Position numbers and translations under genes: made by a program. Shown here one piece after another: positions 7,178 to 15,548 of a DNA stretch of 32,165 nt. Origin of the DNA: Pseudomonadota bacterium (lineage in GTDB: Bacteria > Desulfobacterota > Desulfovibrionia > Desulfovibrionales > Desulfovibrionaceae). The notes beneath the pieces are model-generated. The model did no database searches. It saw nothing but the letters and a program-made list of their open reading frames with translations, and had not been told where the DNA came from. The stretch covers positions 1 through 32,165 of the forward strand of contig JAFABC010000313.1 in assembly GCA_023426275.1 (NCBI GenBank). Reading direction: 5' to 3'. The first letter of the stretch is position 1. Every line of letters starts with the position of its first letter.

Positions 7178-7219
7178 GTCGGCGGCCGGGTCTTGGGGGA
7201 GCGCGCGAAACGAGGAGAT

Positions 7220-7241
7220 CCGTTTCCCGAAATGGAAACGG
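7220..7241 (-). other. Hairpin in the riboswitch-metE leader
   Basis: A perfect 8-bp inverted repeat (CCGTTTCC / GGAAACGG, loop of 6) lies between aptamer and start codon. No U-tract follows in the direction of transcription, so it is not a standard terminator. It may be part of the expression platform. Confidence 0.45.
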
Positions 7242-7331
7242 GCGCGGAAGGAAGCAAACGCCGACGGCAGGCGGCGCACGGTCCCGTCCGGCAACGCTCC
7301 GGCCCGGATCGCGAGGCCTGGCTGCCGACCG

Positions 7332-7489
7332 TTTCGAGGCGTCTTCTGGCTTACGGGGCCGGTCGTTGGACCAAAGGCGTCGGCCGCGTCCTTCCCGGGT
7401 CCGGCGGGACCCAGTGCACGGCGGCCGGGGAAACCCCGAATACAGCAGCGCGTCTGCGACGGATTCGCACCGTCTTCCGTTTCTCGAAA
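7332..7489 (-). promoter_or_regulatory. Cobalamin (adenosylcobalamin-type) riboswitch of metE
   Basis: Read on the minus strand, the conserved cobalamin aptamer blocks appear in order: GGAAGACGGTGCGAATCCGTC near the 5' end, GTGCACTGG, CGGGAAGG, and the B12-box-like GTAAGCCAGAAGACGCC near the 3' end. The closing P1 helix is seen directly: TTTCGAG (7489-7483) pairs perfectly with CTCGAAA (7338-7332). It sits 198 nt upstream of metE, a well-known target: cobalamin represses the B12-independent enzyme. No intrinsic terminator follows, so control is probably translational. Confidence 0.9.
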
Positions 7490-7703
7490 GGTCCAATGGA
7501 CAATCGACGGCGATAGCTAGCCCGGGACGTGGCACAGGTCAAGGACGGCGTCGGGCCGGTCCTGTCGCGGGGTTGCGCCGCGAATGCGTCTGAAAAGTCA
7601 CAAGCGGCGACGGGTTGCGCGCGGAGGCGGCCAAAAGGGGGAAAAGGTCTTGCGCGGCCAGGGGGAGGCTGCTAGAGGAGGGGTTGCCTTCAGTCCATAT
7701 CTG

Positions 7704-7747
7704 GTGCGACCGAGTGCGCCCCGCAAGCGTGGGGAGTCGTGTCGCAC
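7704..7747. other. Stem-loop in the metE-aprB intergenic region
   Basis: GTGCGAC (7704-7710) and GTCGCAC (7741-7747) form perfect outer arms around an inner CCCC..GGGG stem. It lies upstream of the aprBA promoter and beyond the metE riboswitch, so it is not obviously transcribed with either. The function is unknown. The remainder of 7490-7786 shows nothing else recognisable. Confidence 0.4.
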
Positions 7748-7786
7748 GTAGCGTTCCCGGGGGACGTGAAAAAAAGAACTTTCCCC

Positions 7787-7814
7787 TTGACGTGCGTTGC
7801 GGTGCTTGTTAAAT
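7787..7814 (+). promoter_or_regulatory. Candidate sigma70 promoter of aprBA
   Basis: TTGACG (7787-7792) and TTAAAT (7809-7814) are separated by 16 bp, a good -35/-10 pair for a GC-rich genome. It faces aprB and would give a leader of about 270 nt. A Rex-like palindrome overlaps the -10 element. Confidence 0.65.
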
Positions 7815-7823
7815 CGATCACAA
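7806..7823. promoter_or_regulatory. Candidate Rex operator
   Basis: TTGTTAAATCGATCACAA matches the Rex consensus TTGTGAANNNNTTCACAA at 12 of the 14 fixed positions, with outer arms CTTGT/ACAAG. It overlaps the -10 box and start region of the aprBA promoter, where a repressor would block RNA polymerase. Rex is a NADH/NAD-sensing repressor reported to control sulfate-reduction and energy genes in Desulfovibrio. Binding here is inferred. Confidence 0.6.
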
Positions 7824-8089
7824 GCTATCCGCTGGCAGGTCTAAAACGGTAGCGATTCCGGGATGTTGTTCGCCACGAGAGGCGGGCCGGGGCAAAGTGC
7901 CCCGAAAAGTCCCGGCGACTTGTTCTCGGTGTCGGCACCAAGCGACGCCGGCGCGAGGGCAGGCCGGGAACGGCGACGCGAAAGCGGCGTGGCCGATCCG
8001 GCACGCGGATGTCCTGTCGCGCCAAGGCGTTTAGCTCTTTATGGATTGGGCGCTGGGTGTACAACAACTAAACGTTTGGAGGACTAACT
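7824..8089 (+). other. Long leader region of aprBA
   Basis: About 266 bases separate the promoter from aprB. It is GC-rich, contains a perfect small hairpin (GGGGCA / TGCCCC, 7889-7903) and ends with a strong GGAGG site seven bases before the aprB ATG. A 74-codon frame (7863-8087) lies in it but has no ribosome binding site and no recognisable protein character. No known riboswitch was recognised. Confidence 0.45.
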
Positions 8090-8581
8090 ATGCCTACCTT
8101 TGTGGATCCGAGCAAGTGTGACGGATGCAAAGGCGGTGAGAAGACCGCGTGCATGTACATTTGCCCCAATGACCTGATGATTCTGGATCCTCAGGAAATG
8201 CGCGCCTTCAACCAGGAGCCGTCTGCTTGCTGGGAGTGCTACTCCTGCGTGAAGATTTGCCCCCAGGGCGCCATCACCGCTCGTCCGTACGCCGACTTCG
8301 CTCCCATGGGCGGCACGTCGATCCCCATGCGTTCGGCCGACTCCATCATGTGGACCGTGAAGTTCCGCAATGGCAACATCAAGCGGTTCAAGTTCCCCAT
8401 CCGCACCACCCCTGAAGGTTCCATCAAGCCCTACGAGGGCAAGCCCGAGGGTGCCGATCTGGAGACCGAACTGCTGTTCACCGAGACCGAGCTGGTCGCC
8501 CCCAAGGAAGCCCTGGGTAAGAAGTTCGACGTCTCCGGCATGGACACCGTGCAGTGCTGGCTTGACGGCTTCTGCCAATAA
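8090..8581 (+). CDS. aprB: Adenylylsulfate (APS) reductase, beta subunit
   Basis: This is the electron-transfer subunit of cytoplasmic APS reductase, which reduces adenosine 5'-phosphosulfate to sulfite and AMP. The protein is 163 residues, near the usual 150-167. Two [4Fe-4S] clusters are bound by C10-C13-C21-C25 and C47-C50-C53-C57 in an eight-cysteine ferredoxin fold. W48 lies beside the first cysteine of the second motif, where the family has a conserved tryptophan on the electron path to the AprA FAD. The C-terminal part forms the sheet and tail that wrap AprA. The start ATG has GGAGG seven bases upstream. It is first in a two-gene operon, 48 nt before aprA, behind a promoter with a Rex-like site. 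Confidence 0.98.
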   Translation: MPTFVDPSKCDGCKGGEKTACMYICPNDLMILDPQEMRAFNQEPSACWECYSCVKICPQGAITARPYADFAPMGGTSIPMRSADSIMWTVKFRNGNIKRFKFPIRTTPEGSIKPYEGKPEGADLETELLFTETELVAPKEALGKKFDVSGMDTVQCWLDGFCQ

Positions 8582-8629
8582 GTTCGGAATCTCAACTGAC
8601 AGTCATCCACTCTACGGAGGAAATATATT

Positions 8630-10621
8630 ATGCCGACCATTCCCGTGAAGGACGAGCCCAAAGGCGTTGCTCTCGCCGAGCCGGAACTGATTGAAAAAGA
8701 CGTCGACATCCTCATCGTCGGCGGCGGTATGGGTAGCTGCGGCGCCGCCTTCGAGGCCTGCCGCTGGGCCGACAAGATCGGTGGCATCAACATCATGCTG
8801 CTCGACAAGGCCGCCCTCGAGCGTTCCGGCGCCGTGGCCCAGGGCCTGTCCGCCATCAACACCTACATTGGTGAGAACATCCCCGACGACTACGTCAAGA
8901 TGGTCCGCACCGACCTGATGGGCCTGGTTCGCGAAGACCTGATCTTCGACGTCGGCCGTCACGTCGACGATTCCGTCCATCTGTTCGAAGAGTGGGGCCT
9001 GCCCTGCTGGACCAAGGATGCCGACGGCCACAACCTGGACGGTGCCCAGTCCAAGGCCAAGGGCGTGTCCCTGCGTACCGGCGCCAAGCCCGTCCGCTCC
9101 GGCCGTTGGCAGATCATGATCAACGGTGAGTCCTACAAGTGCATCGTGGCCGAGGCTGCCAAGAACGCCCTGGGCCAGGATCGCTACATGGAGCGCGTCT
9201 TCATCGTGAAGCTGCTCCTGGACGCCAACACCCCCAACCGCATCGCCGGTGCGGTCGGCTTCTCCACCCGTGAGAACAAAGTCTACGTCTTCAAAGCCAA
9301 TGCCATGCTGGTGGCCTGCGGCGGCGCGGTCAACGTGTACCGTCCCCGTTCCACTGGTGAGGGCATGGGCCGCGCCTGGTACCCGGTCTGGAACGCTGGT
9401 TCCACCTACACCATGTGCGCCCAGGTCGGCGCCGAGATGACCATGATGGAAAACCGGTTCGTCCCCGCCCGCTTCAAGGACGGTTACGGCCCGGTCGGCG
9501 CCTGGTTCCTGCTGTTCAAGGCCAAAGCCACCAACGCCAAGGGTGAAGACTACTGCGCCACCAACAAGGCCATGCTGAAGCCTTACGAGGATCGCGGCTA
9601 CGCCAAGGGCAACATCATCCCGACCTGCCTGCGTAACCACATGATGCTCCGTGAGATGCGCGAAGGCCGCGGTCCCATCTACATGGACACCGCCGGCGCT
9701 CTGCAGAAGACCTTCGCCGGTCTGACCCCCGAGCAGCAGAAGCACCTCGAGTCCGAAGCCTGGGAAGACTTCCTCGACATGTGCGTCGGTCAGGCCAACC
9801 TGTGGGCCTGTCAGGACATCGAGCCCGAGAAAAAGGGTTCCGAGATCATGCCGACCGAGCCGTACCTGCTCGGTTCCCACTCCGGCTGCTGCGGTATCTG
9901 GGTCTCCGGCCCGGACGAAGCCTGGGTGCCTGACGAGTACAAGATCAAAGCCGACAACGGCAAGGTCTACAACCGTATGACCACGGTCAACGGTCTGTTC
10001 ACCTGCGCTGACGGCGTTGGCGCCTCCGGCCACAAGTTCTCCTCGGGCTCCCACGCCGAGGGCCGCATCGTCGGCAAGCAGCTGGTGCGTTGGGTCGTCG
10101 ACCACAAGGACTTCAAGCCCGCCCTGGCCGTCAAGGGCGCTGACCTCGCCAAAGAGATCTACCAGCCCTGGGAGACCTTCAAGGCCAACGTCGGCGTGTC
10201 CACCGACCCGGTCGTGAACCCCAACTACATCACCCCGCACAACTTCATGATGCGTCTGGTCAAGTGCACGGACGAGTACGGCGGAGGCTGCGCCACCCTG
10301 TACACGACTTCCAAGTCCCTGCTCGACACCGGCTTCCAGCTGCTGCAGTACCTGGAAGAGGACAGCGCCAAGCTGGCCGCCCGCGACCTGCACGAGCTCA
10401 TGCGCTGCTGGGAGCAGTACCACCGCCTGTGGACCGTGCGCCTGCACATGACCCACATCATGTTCCGCGAAGAGACCCGTTACCCGGGCTTCTACTACCG
10501 CGGCGACTTCCTGGGTCTGGACGACAGCAAATGGAAGTGCTTCGTCAACTCCAAGTACGATCCGGCCACCAAGGAGACCAAGGTCTTCAAGAAGGCCTAC
10601 TATCAGATCATTCCCGACTAG
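8630..10621 (+). CDS. aprA: Adenylylsulfate (APS) reductase, alpha subunit
   Basis: This is the FAD-containing catalytic subunit of dissimilatory APS reductase and belongs to the fumarate reductase / succinate dehydrogenase flavoprotein superfamily. The protein is 663 residues, as expected. The dinucleotide-binding motif DILIVGGGMGSCGAAFEA is near residues 24-41. RSGAVAQGLSAIN, KYD-type C-terminal sequence and the FAD-contacting TCADGVGASGHKFSSGSHAEGR (split over about 450-475) are family features. A GGAGG site lies 10 bases before ATG. A strong intrinsic terminator begins 12 nt after the stop. Electrons are expected to come from the Qmo complex encoded next. Confidence 0.98.
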   Translation: MPTIPVKDEPKGVALAEPELIEKDVDILIVGGGMGSCGAAFEACRWADKIGGINIMLLDKAALERSGAVAQGLSAINTYIGENIPDDYVKMVRTDLMGLVREDLIFDVGRHVDDSVHLFEEWGLPCWTKDADGHNLDGAQSKAKGVSLRTGAKPVRSGRWQIMINGESYKCIVAEAAKNALGQDRYMERVFIVKLLLDANTPNRIAGAVGFSTRENKVYVFKANAMLVACGGAVNVYRPRSTGEGMGRAWYPVWNAGSTYTMCAQVGAEMTMMENRFVPARFKDGYGPVGAWFLLFKAKATNAKGEDYCATNKAMLKPYEDRGYAKGNIIPTCLRNHMMLREMREGRGPIYMDTAGALQKTFAGLTPEQQKHLESEAWEDFLDMCVGQANLWACQDIEPEKKGSEIMPTEPYLLGSHSGCCGIWVSGPDEAWVPDEYKIKADNGKVYNRMTTVNGLFTCADGVGASGHKFSSGSHAEGRIVGKQLVRWVVDHKDFKPALAVKGADLAKEIYQPWETFKANVGVSTDPVVNPNYITPHNFMMRLVKCTDEYGGGCATLYTTSKSLLDTGFQLLQYLEEDSAKLAARDLHELMRCWEQYHRLWTVRLHMTHIMFREETRYPGFYYRGDFLGLDDSKWKCFVNSKYDPATKETKVFKKAYYQIIPD

Positions 10622-10632
10622 GAATGACCAGG

Positions 10633-10665
10633 GCGGCCGCGAACTTCGGTTCGCGGCCGCTTTTT
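10633..10665 (+). terminator. Intrinsic terminator after aprA
   Basis: A perfect 12-bp stem, GCGGCCGCGAAC / GTTCGCGGCCGC, closed by the stable tetraloop TTCG, is followed by TTTTT. It separates aprBA from qmoABC, so the two are probably independent transcription units apart from read-through. Confidence 0.93.
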
Positions 10666-10696
10666 AACGGTCTTAACCGGGCGGATGGACCGTGCT

Positions 10697-10726
10697 TTGA
10701 CGCCTACGGCGGGGGCGGTCTATCCT
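10697..10726 (+). promoter_or_regulatory. Candidate qmo promoter
   Basis: TTGACG (10697-10702) and TATCCT (10721-10726) are spaced by 18 bp, between the aprA terminator and qmoA. The spacing is slightly long and the -10 imperfect. No Rex-like palindrome was seen here. Confidence 0.5.
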
Positions 10727-10777
10727 CGCGGATCAGGCCGTTTTCTTGCTGGCCTTAACCATTGCCGGGAGGTTGCG

Positions 10778-12019
10778 ATGGGAAGCAACGCGATACTGGT
10801 CGTCGGCGGCGGCTTCAGCGGCATCACCGCCGCGCTCGAAGCCGCGGAAGTCGGCCACGAGGTCTACATCGTCGAGAAAAATCCGTTTCTCGGCGGCCGG
10901 GTGATGCAGCTCAATAAATATTTCCCCAAGCTGTGCCCCCCTTCCTGCGGTCTGGAAATCCAGTTCCAGCGCATCAAGAATAATAAAAATGTCAAGTTTT
11001 TCACCCAGGCCGAAGTGACCAAGGTCACGGGCAAGGCCGGCGACTACGAAGTCACGGTGAAAATCAAGCCCCGCTACGTCGAACCCGGCAGCGTCGATCT
11101 CTCCGAGACGGTCAAGAAGCTTTCCAAGGACGTCAAAAGTGATTTCGAATTCGGGCTCGGCGAACGCAAGGCCCTGTACATGGACGTCCCCTTCGCTTTC
11201 CCCAACCGCTACGTGCTCGAGAAGGAACGCTGCACCAAGGAGGACCTCGAGGTCCTGTCCGGTGCCGACGTGGTCAATCTCGAGGACGCGCCCAAGGAAA
11301 TCGTGCTCCAGGTGGGCTCCATCGTCTACGCCACCGGCTGGAAGCCCTACGACGTGACCAAGCTGACCAACCTGGGCGCCGGCGAAATCGCCAACTGCGT
11401 CACCAACATGCAGCTTGAGCGGCTGGCCTCCCCGAGCGGGCCCACCCGCGGCAAGATCGTGCGGCCCTCCGACGGCAAGGCCCCGCGCTCCGTGGCCTTT
11501 GTCCAGTGCGCCGGCTCGCGCGACGAAAACCATCTCAATTACTGCTCGTACATCTGCTGCATGGCGTCGCTCAAGCAGGCGGCCTACGTGCGCGACGCCT
11601 TCCCCGACGCGCGCGTGACCATCTACTACATCGACCTGCGCACCCCCGGACGCTACGACAACTTCGCCAAGCGCATCCTGGCCGATGACCGCATCAATGC
11701 CGTCAAGGGCAAGGTGGCCGCCGTGGCCGAGGACTCCGGGACCGGCGACGTCATCCTCACGGTCGAGGACGCCGTTTCCGGCATCAAGTCCGACAACCGG
11801 TTCGAATTGGTGGTGCTGGCCACGGGGATGCAGCCGAGCATCGCCGGCGAGCGCCTGCCGGTCGACGTGCCCGTCGATGAGATGGGCTTTATCGTCGGCG
11901 GCGAGGAAAAAGGCATATTCGCCGCTGGTTGCGCCGCTACGCCCCTGGATGTCATGAAGTCGGCCCAGTCCGCGACCGGCGCGGCCATGAAAGCAATTGC
12001 CACGGTGAGAGGGAGGTAG
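10778..12019 (+). CDS. qmoA: Quinone-interacting membrane-bound oxidoreductase subunit A
   Basis: QmoA is a soluble HdrA-like flavoprotein of the Qmo complex, which links the menaquinone pool to APS reductase. The protein is 413 residues. The N-terminal FAD motif is ILVVGGGFSGITAAL (residues 6-20), followed by the HdrA-type VEKNPFLGGRV and CPPSCGLEIQ. VAFVQCAGSRDENHLNYCSYICC and YATGWKPYD are conserved in HdrA/QmoA proteins, and FAAGCAATPLDVMKSAQSATGAA is the second FAD-binding region. An upstream in-frame start at 10685 was rejected because the ATG at 10778 has GGGAGG at good spacing and begins right at the Rossmann fold. The gene ends five bases before qmoB. Confidence 0.96.
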   Translation: MGSNAILVVGGGFSGITAALEAAEVGHEVYIVEKNPFLGGRVMQLNKYFPKLCPPSCGLEIQFQRIKNNKNVKFFTQAEVTKVTGKAGDYEVTVKIKPRYVEPGSVDLSETVKKLSKDVKSDFEFGLGERKALYMDVPFAFPNRYVLEKERCTKEDLEVLSGADVVNLEDAPKEIVLQVGSIVYATGWKPYDVTKLTNLGAGEIANCVTNMQLERLASPSGPTRGKIVRPSDGKAPRSVAFVQCAGSRDENHLNYCSYICCMASLKQAAYVRDAFPDARVTIYYIDLRTPGRYDNFAKRILADDRINAVKGKVAAVAEDSGTGDVILTVEDAVSGIKSDNRFELVVLATGMQPSIAGERLPVDVPVDEMGFIVGGEEKGIFAAGCAATPLDVMKSAQSATGAAMKAIATVRGR

Positions 12020-12024
12020 AGGCG

Positions 12025-14322
12025 ATGGCCGAAAAAATCGGTGTGTATATCGACGAATCCTGCGTCGCCCCGCTTCTGAAACCCGAGGAGTTGGTCGCGT
12101 TTGTCCAGGGAAAATTCGGCGAGGCCTGCCCCGTCGTCAAATCCCACAAGCGCCTGTCCAGCCCTGACGGTCTGGCCATGATCAAGGCCGACGTCGACTC
12201 GGGAGCGCTCGACGCCGTGCTGCTGTGCGGCACCTCGCCCCGGGTGGACTGGGATGTCTTCACCTTCGGCGACAAGGTGCTGGTCGAGCGGGTGAGCCTG
12301 CGCGAACTCGTCACCCTGTCCTACGAAAATCCCGACGGTTCCGCCCCCGCCGGCGGTGACACGCCGCCCGAGATGCTCTCCCTGGCCCACGACTACCTGG
12401 CCATGGGCGTGGTCAAGCTCCAGAAAATGAAAAGACCCAATCCGGAGCTGCCCGATTCCGTCCGGACCGTCATGGTGCTCGGCGGCGGCTTCACCGGCCT
12501 CAACGCGGCCCTGGCCGCGGCGGCTGCCGGAGCGGATGTCATCCTCGTGGAGAAGTCCGACAAGCTCGGCGGCCGCGCCGCCGGTCTCTACAAGACCTTC
12601 CCCATGAGCTACCCGTACCTCGAGGCCTCGGACACCGGCATTGATCAGCTGATCGCCAAGGTCAACGGCAACTCCAAGATCCAGGTGCGCCTGGGCACCA
12701 CCCTCAAGCTGCTGGCCGGCGCTCCGGCCATGTACGAGGCCACCCTGGTCTCGGGCGGCCACGAGGAAAAGGTGCCTGTCGGTTCGATGGTCCTGGCGGC
12801 CGGCTGGTCGCCCATGGACACCGACGTGCTGGCGCCGTTCGGCTACGGGAAGTCCCAGAACATCGTCACCGCGGCCGAATTCGAGGCCATGGTCAAGGCC
12901 GGCGACATCAAGCGGCCCTCCGACGGCAAGGCCCCGTCCTCGGTGGCCTTTATCGTGGACGTGACCAAGCTCATGGCCGCCGCCACCGCCGCTCCTGTCG
13001 CGGAGGAGGCCCCCGCCGAGGAGGCCAAGCCCGCGGACAAGAAGGCGAACGAGGAAGCGGCGGAAGCTCCGTCCTTCGTGCCGCAGACCACGCCCAAGCA
13101 TCTGGCCTACTCCTCGGAGCTGACCAGCCTCGTGGCGCTCAAGCAGGCCAACTACGTCCGGGAGAAACTCCCCGACGCCGTGGCCATGATCATCTACGAC
13201 AACATGATGGTCCCGGGCATCAACGAGCGCTACTACCGGGCCGCCCAGGACAACCCGGGCGTCATGCTGACCAAGGGCACGGTCACCGGCGTGACCGAGG
13301 AAGGTTCGAGCCTCGTGATCGCGGCCAAGGACACCCTGCTTGGCGGCGAGATCACCCTGGCCGCCGATCTGGTCGTCCTGCCCACGGGCATCGTGCCGGC
13401 CACGGCCCTCGACCCGACCGTCAACCTGCTCTATCGCCAGGGCCCGGCCTTCCCGGATCTGGACCTCTTCGACGGGTTCGCGGATTCCAACTACATCTGC
13501 TTCCCCTACGAGACCCGGCGCACCGGCATCTACGCCGCCGGTTGCGTGCGCCAGCCCATGACCATGGCCCAGGCCAAGGAAGACGCGGCCGGCGCGGCGC
13601 TCAAGGCCCTGCAGTGCATCGAATCGGCCAGCCGCGGCGTGGCCGTGCATCCCCGGTCGGGCGACCTGTCCTACCCGGTGTTCAACTTCGTGCGTTGCAC
13701 CCAGTGCAAACGCTGCACCGAGGAATGTCCGTTCGGCGCCCTGGACGATGACGAGAAAGGCACGCCCAAGCCCAATCCCACGCGCTGTCGTCGTTGCGGC
13801 ACCTGCATGGGCGCCTGTCCGGAACGCGTCATCTCCTTTGACAACTACAACATCGACATGATCGGCACCATGATCCGCGAGTGCGAGATTCCGCCCAAGA
13901 TCGAGGAAGGCGGCCCGCGCGTGCTCATCCTGGCCTGCGAGAACGACGCCTACCCGGCGCTCGACATGGCTGCCATTCGCGGCAAGAAGTGGAGCCCCTA
14001 CGTGCGCATCATCCCGGTGCGCTGCCTGGGTTCGGTCAACGCCATCTGGGTTGCCGACGCCATGAGCAAGGGCGTTGACGGCGTCATGCTGCTCGGCTGC
14101 AAATACGGCGACGACTACCAGTGCCACTTCGTCAAAGGCTCCGAGATCTGCAATCGCCGCAAGGAGAACATCGCCGAGTCCCTCAACCGCCTTGGCGTTG
14201 AACCCGAACGCGTCGAACAGTATCAGGTGGCCATCGACGAATACGATAAGGTGCCGGACATGATCGACCAGTTCATGAAGATGGTCTTGAAGATCGGCCC
14301 GAACCCGTTCAAAGGCTATTAG
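12025..14322 (+). CDS. qmoB: Quinone-interacting membrane-bound oxidoreductase subunit B
   Basis: QmoB is an HdrA-like flavoprotein fused to an MvhD-type domain. The protein is 765 residues. An N-terminal domain (1-140) precedes the FAD motif VLGGGFTGLNAAL at about 152-164. Two [4Fe-4S] motifs follow: CTQCKRCTEECP starting at C558 and CRRCGTCMGACP starting at C588. The C-terminal MvhD domain (about 635-765) has cysteines in LACEND, PVRCLGS, LGCKYG and CHF that fit a [2Fe-2S] site. Residues about 317-352 form an Ala/Glu/Pro/Lys-rich low-complexity linker inserted into the flavoprotein part. GAGGTAGAGGCG before ATG provides a ribosome binding site that overlaps the qmoA stop, so coupling is likely. 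Confidence 0.96.
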   Translation: MAEKIGVYIDESCVAPLLKPEELVAFVQGKFGEACPVVKSHKRLSSPDGLAMIKADVDSGALDAVLLCGTSPRVDWDVFTFGDKVLVERVSLRELVTLSYENPDGSAPAGGDTPPEMLSLAHDYLAMGVVKLQKMKRPNPELPDSVRTVMVLGGGFTGLNAALAAAAAGADVILVEKSDKLGGRAAGLYKTFPMSYPYLEASDTGIDQLIAKVNGNSKIQVRLGTTLKLLAGAPAMYEATLVSGGHEEKVPVGSMVLAAGWSPMDTDVLAPFGYGKSQNIVTAAEFEAMVKAGDIKRPSDGKAPSSVAFIVDVTKLMAAATAAPVAEEAPAEEAKPADKKANEEAAEAPSFVPQTTPKHLAYSSELTSLVALKQANYVREKLPDAVAMIIYDNMMVPGINERYYRAAQDNPGVMLTKGTVTGVTEEGSSLVIAAKDTLLGGEITLAADLVVLPTGIVPATALDPTVNLLYRQGPAFPDLDLFDGFADSNYICFPYETRRTGIYAAGCVRQPMTMAQAKEDAAGAALKALQCIESASRGVAVHPRSGDLSYPVFNFVRCTQCKRCTEECPFGALDDDEKGTPKPNPTRCRRCGTCMGACPERVISFDNYNIDMIGTMIRECEIPPKIEEGGPRVLILACENDAYPALDMAAIRGKKWSPYVRIIPVRCLGSVNAIWVADAMSKGVDGVMLLGCKYGDDYQCHFVKGSEICNRRKENIAESLNRLGVEPERVEQYQVAIDEYDKVPDMIDQFMKMVLKIGPNPFKGY

Positions 14323-14334
14323 GAGGAAGGCTCC

Positions 14335-15534
14335 ATGTCATACGCCGAGCGTATCAAACCCGATCTGCAGTTCGTCAAGGACCTGCAGGCGGCAGGTGGC
14401 GATGCTTGCAAGAAGTGCTACCAGTGCGCCACCTGCAGCGTGGCCTGCCCCCTGGCTCCGCCCGAGAATCCCTTCCCCCGCAAGGAGATGGTCTGGGCGC
14501 AGTGGGGCCTGAAGGAGCGTTTCGAGGGCGACATCGACATCTGGCTGTGTCACAACTGCCAGACCTGTTCCGAGCTGTGCCCCCGCGGCGCCCGGCCCGG
14601 CGATCTGATCGCCGCCCTGCGCAACCTCACCTACCGGGATCTGGTCGAACCGACCATCATCGGCAAATGGATGAGCTCGCCCAAGTATCTGCCCAAGCTC
14701 ATCGCCATCCCGGCCGTGCTGTACCTCTTCATTTGGCTGATCAGCGCCGGTTTCGGCGTGCCGGACGGCGAGATCGTCTACGGCAAGCTGTTCCCCGGCG
14801 ATTTCACGATCGACCCCATCTTCGGCCTGGTCGCCCTGTTCGTGCTGTTCACTTTCTACAAGGGCGTGACCAAGCTGTGGAAGAGTTTCGATAAAACCAT
14901 CCCCACCACTCTGCACATCGGGGCGAAGACCAAGAAGCCGTCCTTGCTCGAATCGATCAAGGCCGTCGTTTTGGATGAGATCGCCACCCACGTGAAGTGG
15001 AACGAGTGCGGTAACGATAACACCGAGCGCTATAAGGGCCACCTGTCGTTGTTCTACGGCTTCGTGGCGCTGGCCATTGTCACGAGCGTCGTGGCGGTAT
15101 CCCACTGGGGCGGCAAGATCGTCGAGTTCATCGCCCCCCTGGGTCACACCCCCATGCCGCTTTGGAGCCCGGTGAAACTGTTGGCCAACGTCGGGGCCAT
15201 CGCCCTGCTGTATGGTCTGACCATGCTCACCCGCCGTCGTCTCAGCACCGACCCCGCCAAGGCCACCTCGTCGTACTACGACTGGTACCTGCTCGGGGTC
15301 ATCTGGGCCGTGGCCCTGACGGGCCTTGGCGCGGAGCTGTTCCGGTTGTCCGGGGTGGCCACGTTGGCCTACCCGACCTATTACCTGCATCTCGTTGCGG
15401 TCTTCATGCTGTTTGCCTATCTGCCCTGGTCCAAGCTTGGGCACTTGGTCTACAGAACGACGGCGTTGGTGTACGCCCACCAGGCTGGGCGGCTTCCCCT
15501 CAAACGTGAAGAAGAAAAGATTTTCATGGTCTAA
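14335..15534 (+). CDS. qmoC: Quinone-interacting membrane-bound oxidoreductase subunit C
   Basis: QmoC is the membrane anchor: an HdrC-like iron-sulfur domain fused to an HdrE-like cytochrome b domain. The protein is 399 residues. C28-C31-C34-C38 (CYQCATCSVACP) and CHNCQTCSELCP near residues 77-88 bind two [4Fe-4S] clusters. From about residue 118 there are six likely membrane segments, including YLFIWLISAGF, LVALFVLFTF, FVALAIVTSVVAVSHW, GAIALLYGLTML, GVIWAVALTGLG and LHLVAVFMLFAYL, with histidines suited to haem b binding. It should oxidise menaquinol and pass electrons to QmoAB and AprBA. AGGAGG lies six bases before ATG. qmoB ends 12 nt upstream. Confidence 0.96.
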   Translation: MSYAERIKPDLQFVKDLQAAGGDACKKCYQCATCSVACPLAPPENPFPRKEMVWAQWGLKERFEGDIDIWLCHNCQTCSELCPRGARPGDLIAALRNLTYRDLVEPTIIGKWMSSPKYLPKLIAIPAVLYLFIWLISAGFGVPDGEIVYGKLFPGDFTIDPIFGLVALFVLFTFYKGVTKLWKSFDKTIPTTLHIGAKTKKPSLLESIKAVVLDEIATHVKWNECGNDNTERYKGHLSLFYGFVALAIVTSVVAVSHWGGKIVEFIAPLGHTPMPLWSPVKLLANVGAIALLYGLTMLTRRRLSTDPAKATSSYYDWYLLGVIWAVALTGLGAELFRLSGVATLAYPTYYLHLVAVFMLFAYLPWSKLGHLVYRTTALVYAHQAGRLPLKREEEKIFMV

Positions 15535-15548
15535 TAAAGGAGGATACC

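Noticed and set aside
7134..7535. N-terminal extension of metE to 7535
   Set aside because: It would translate the cobalamin riboswitch and its leader; the conserved MetE N-terminus begins at 7133 behind a good ribosome binding site.
7863..8087. 74-codon frame just upstream of aprB
   Set aside because: No ribosome binding site, Arg/Gly/Ala-rich non-protein-like composition. Kept only as a remark on the leader.
8612..10456. 614-codon frame opposite aprA
   Set aside because: Antisense shadow created by strong GC third-position bias of the highly expressed aprA gene.
11653..14127. 824-codon frame opposite qmoA and qmoB
   Set aside because: Antisense shadow; low-complexity composition rich in Gly, His, Val and Ala, and no recognisable domain.
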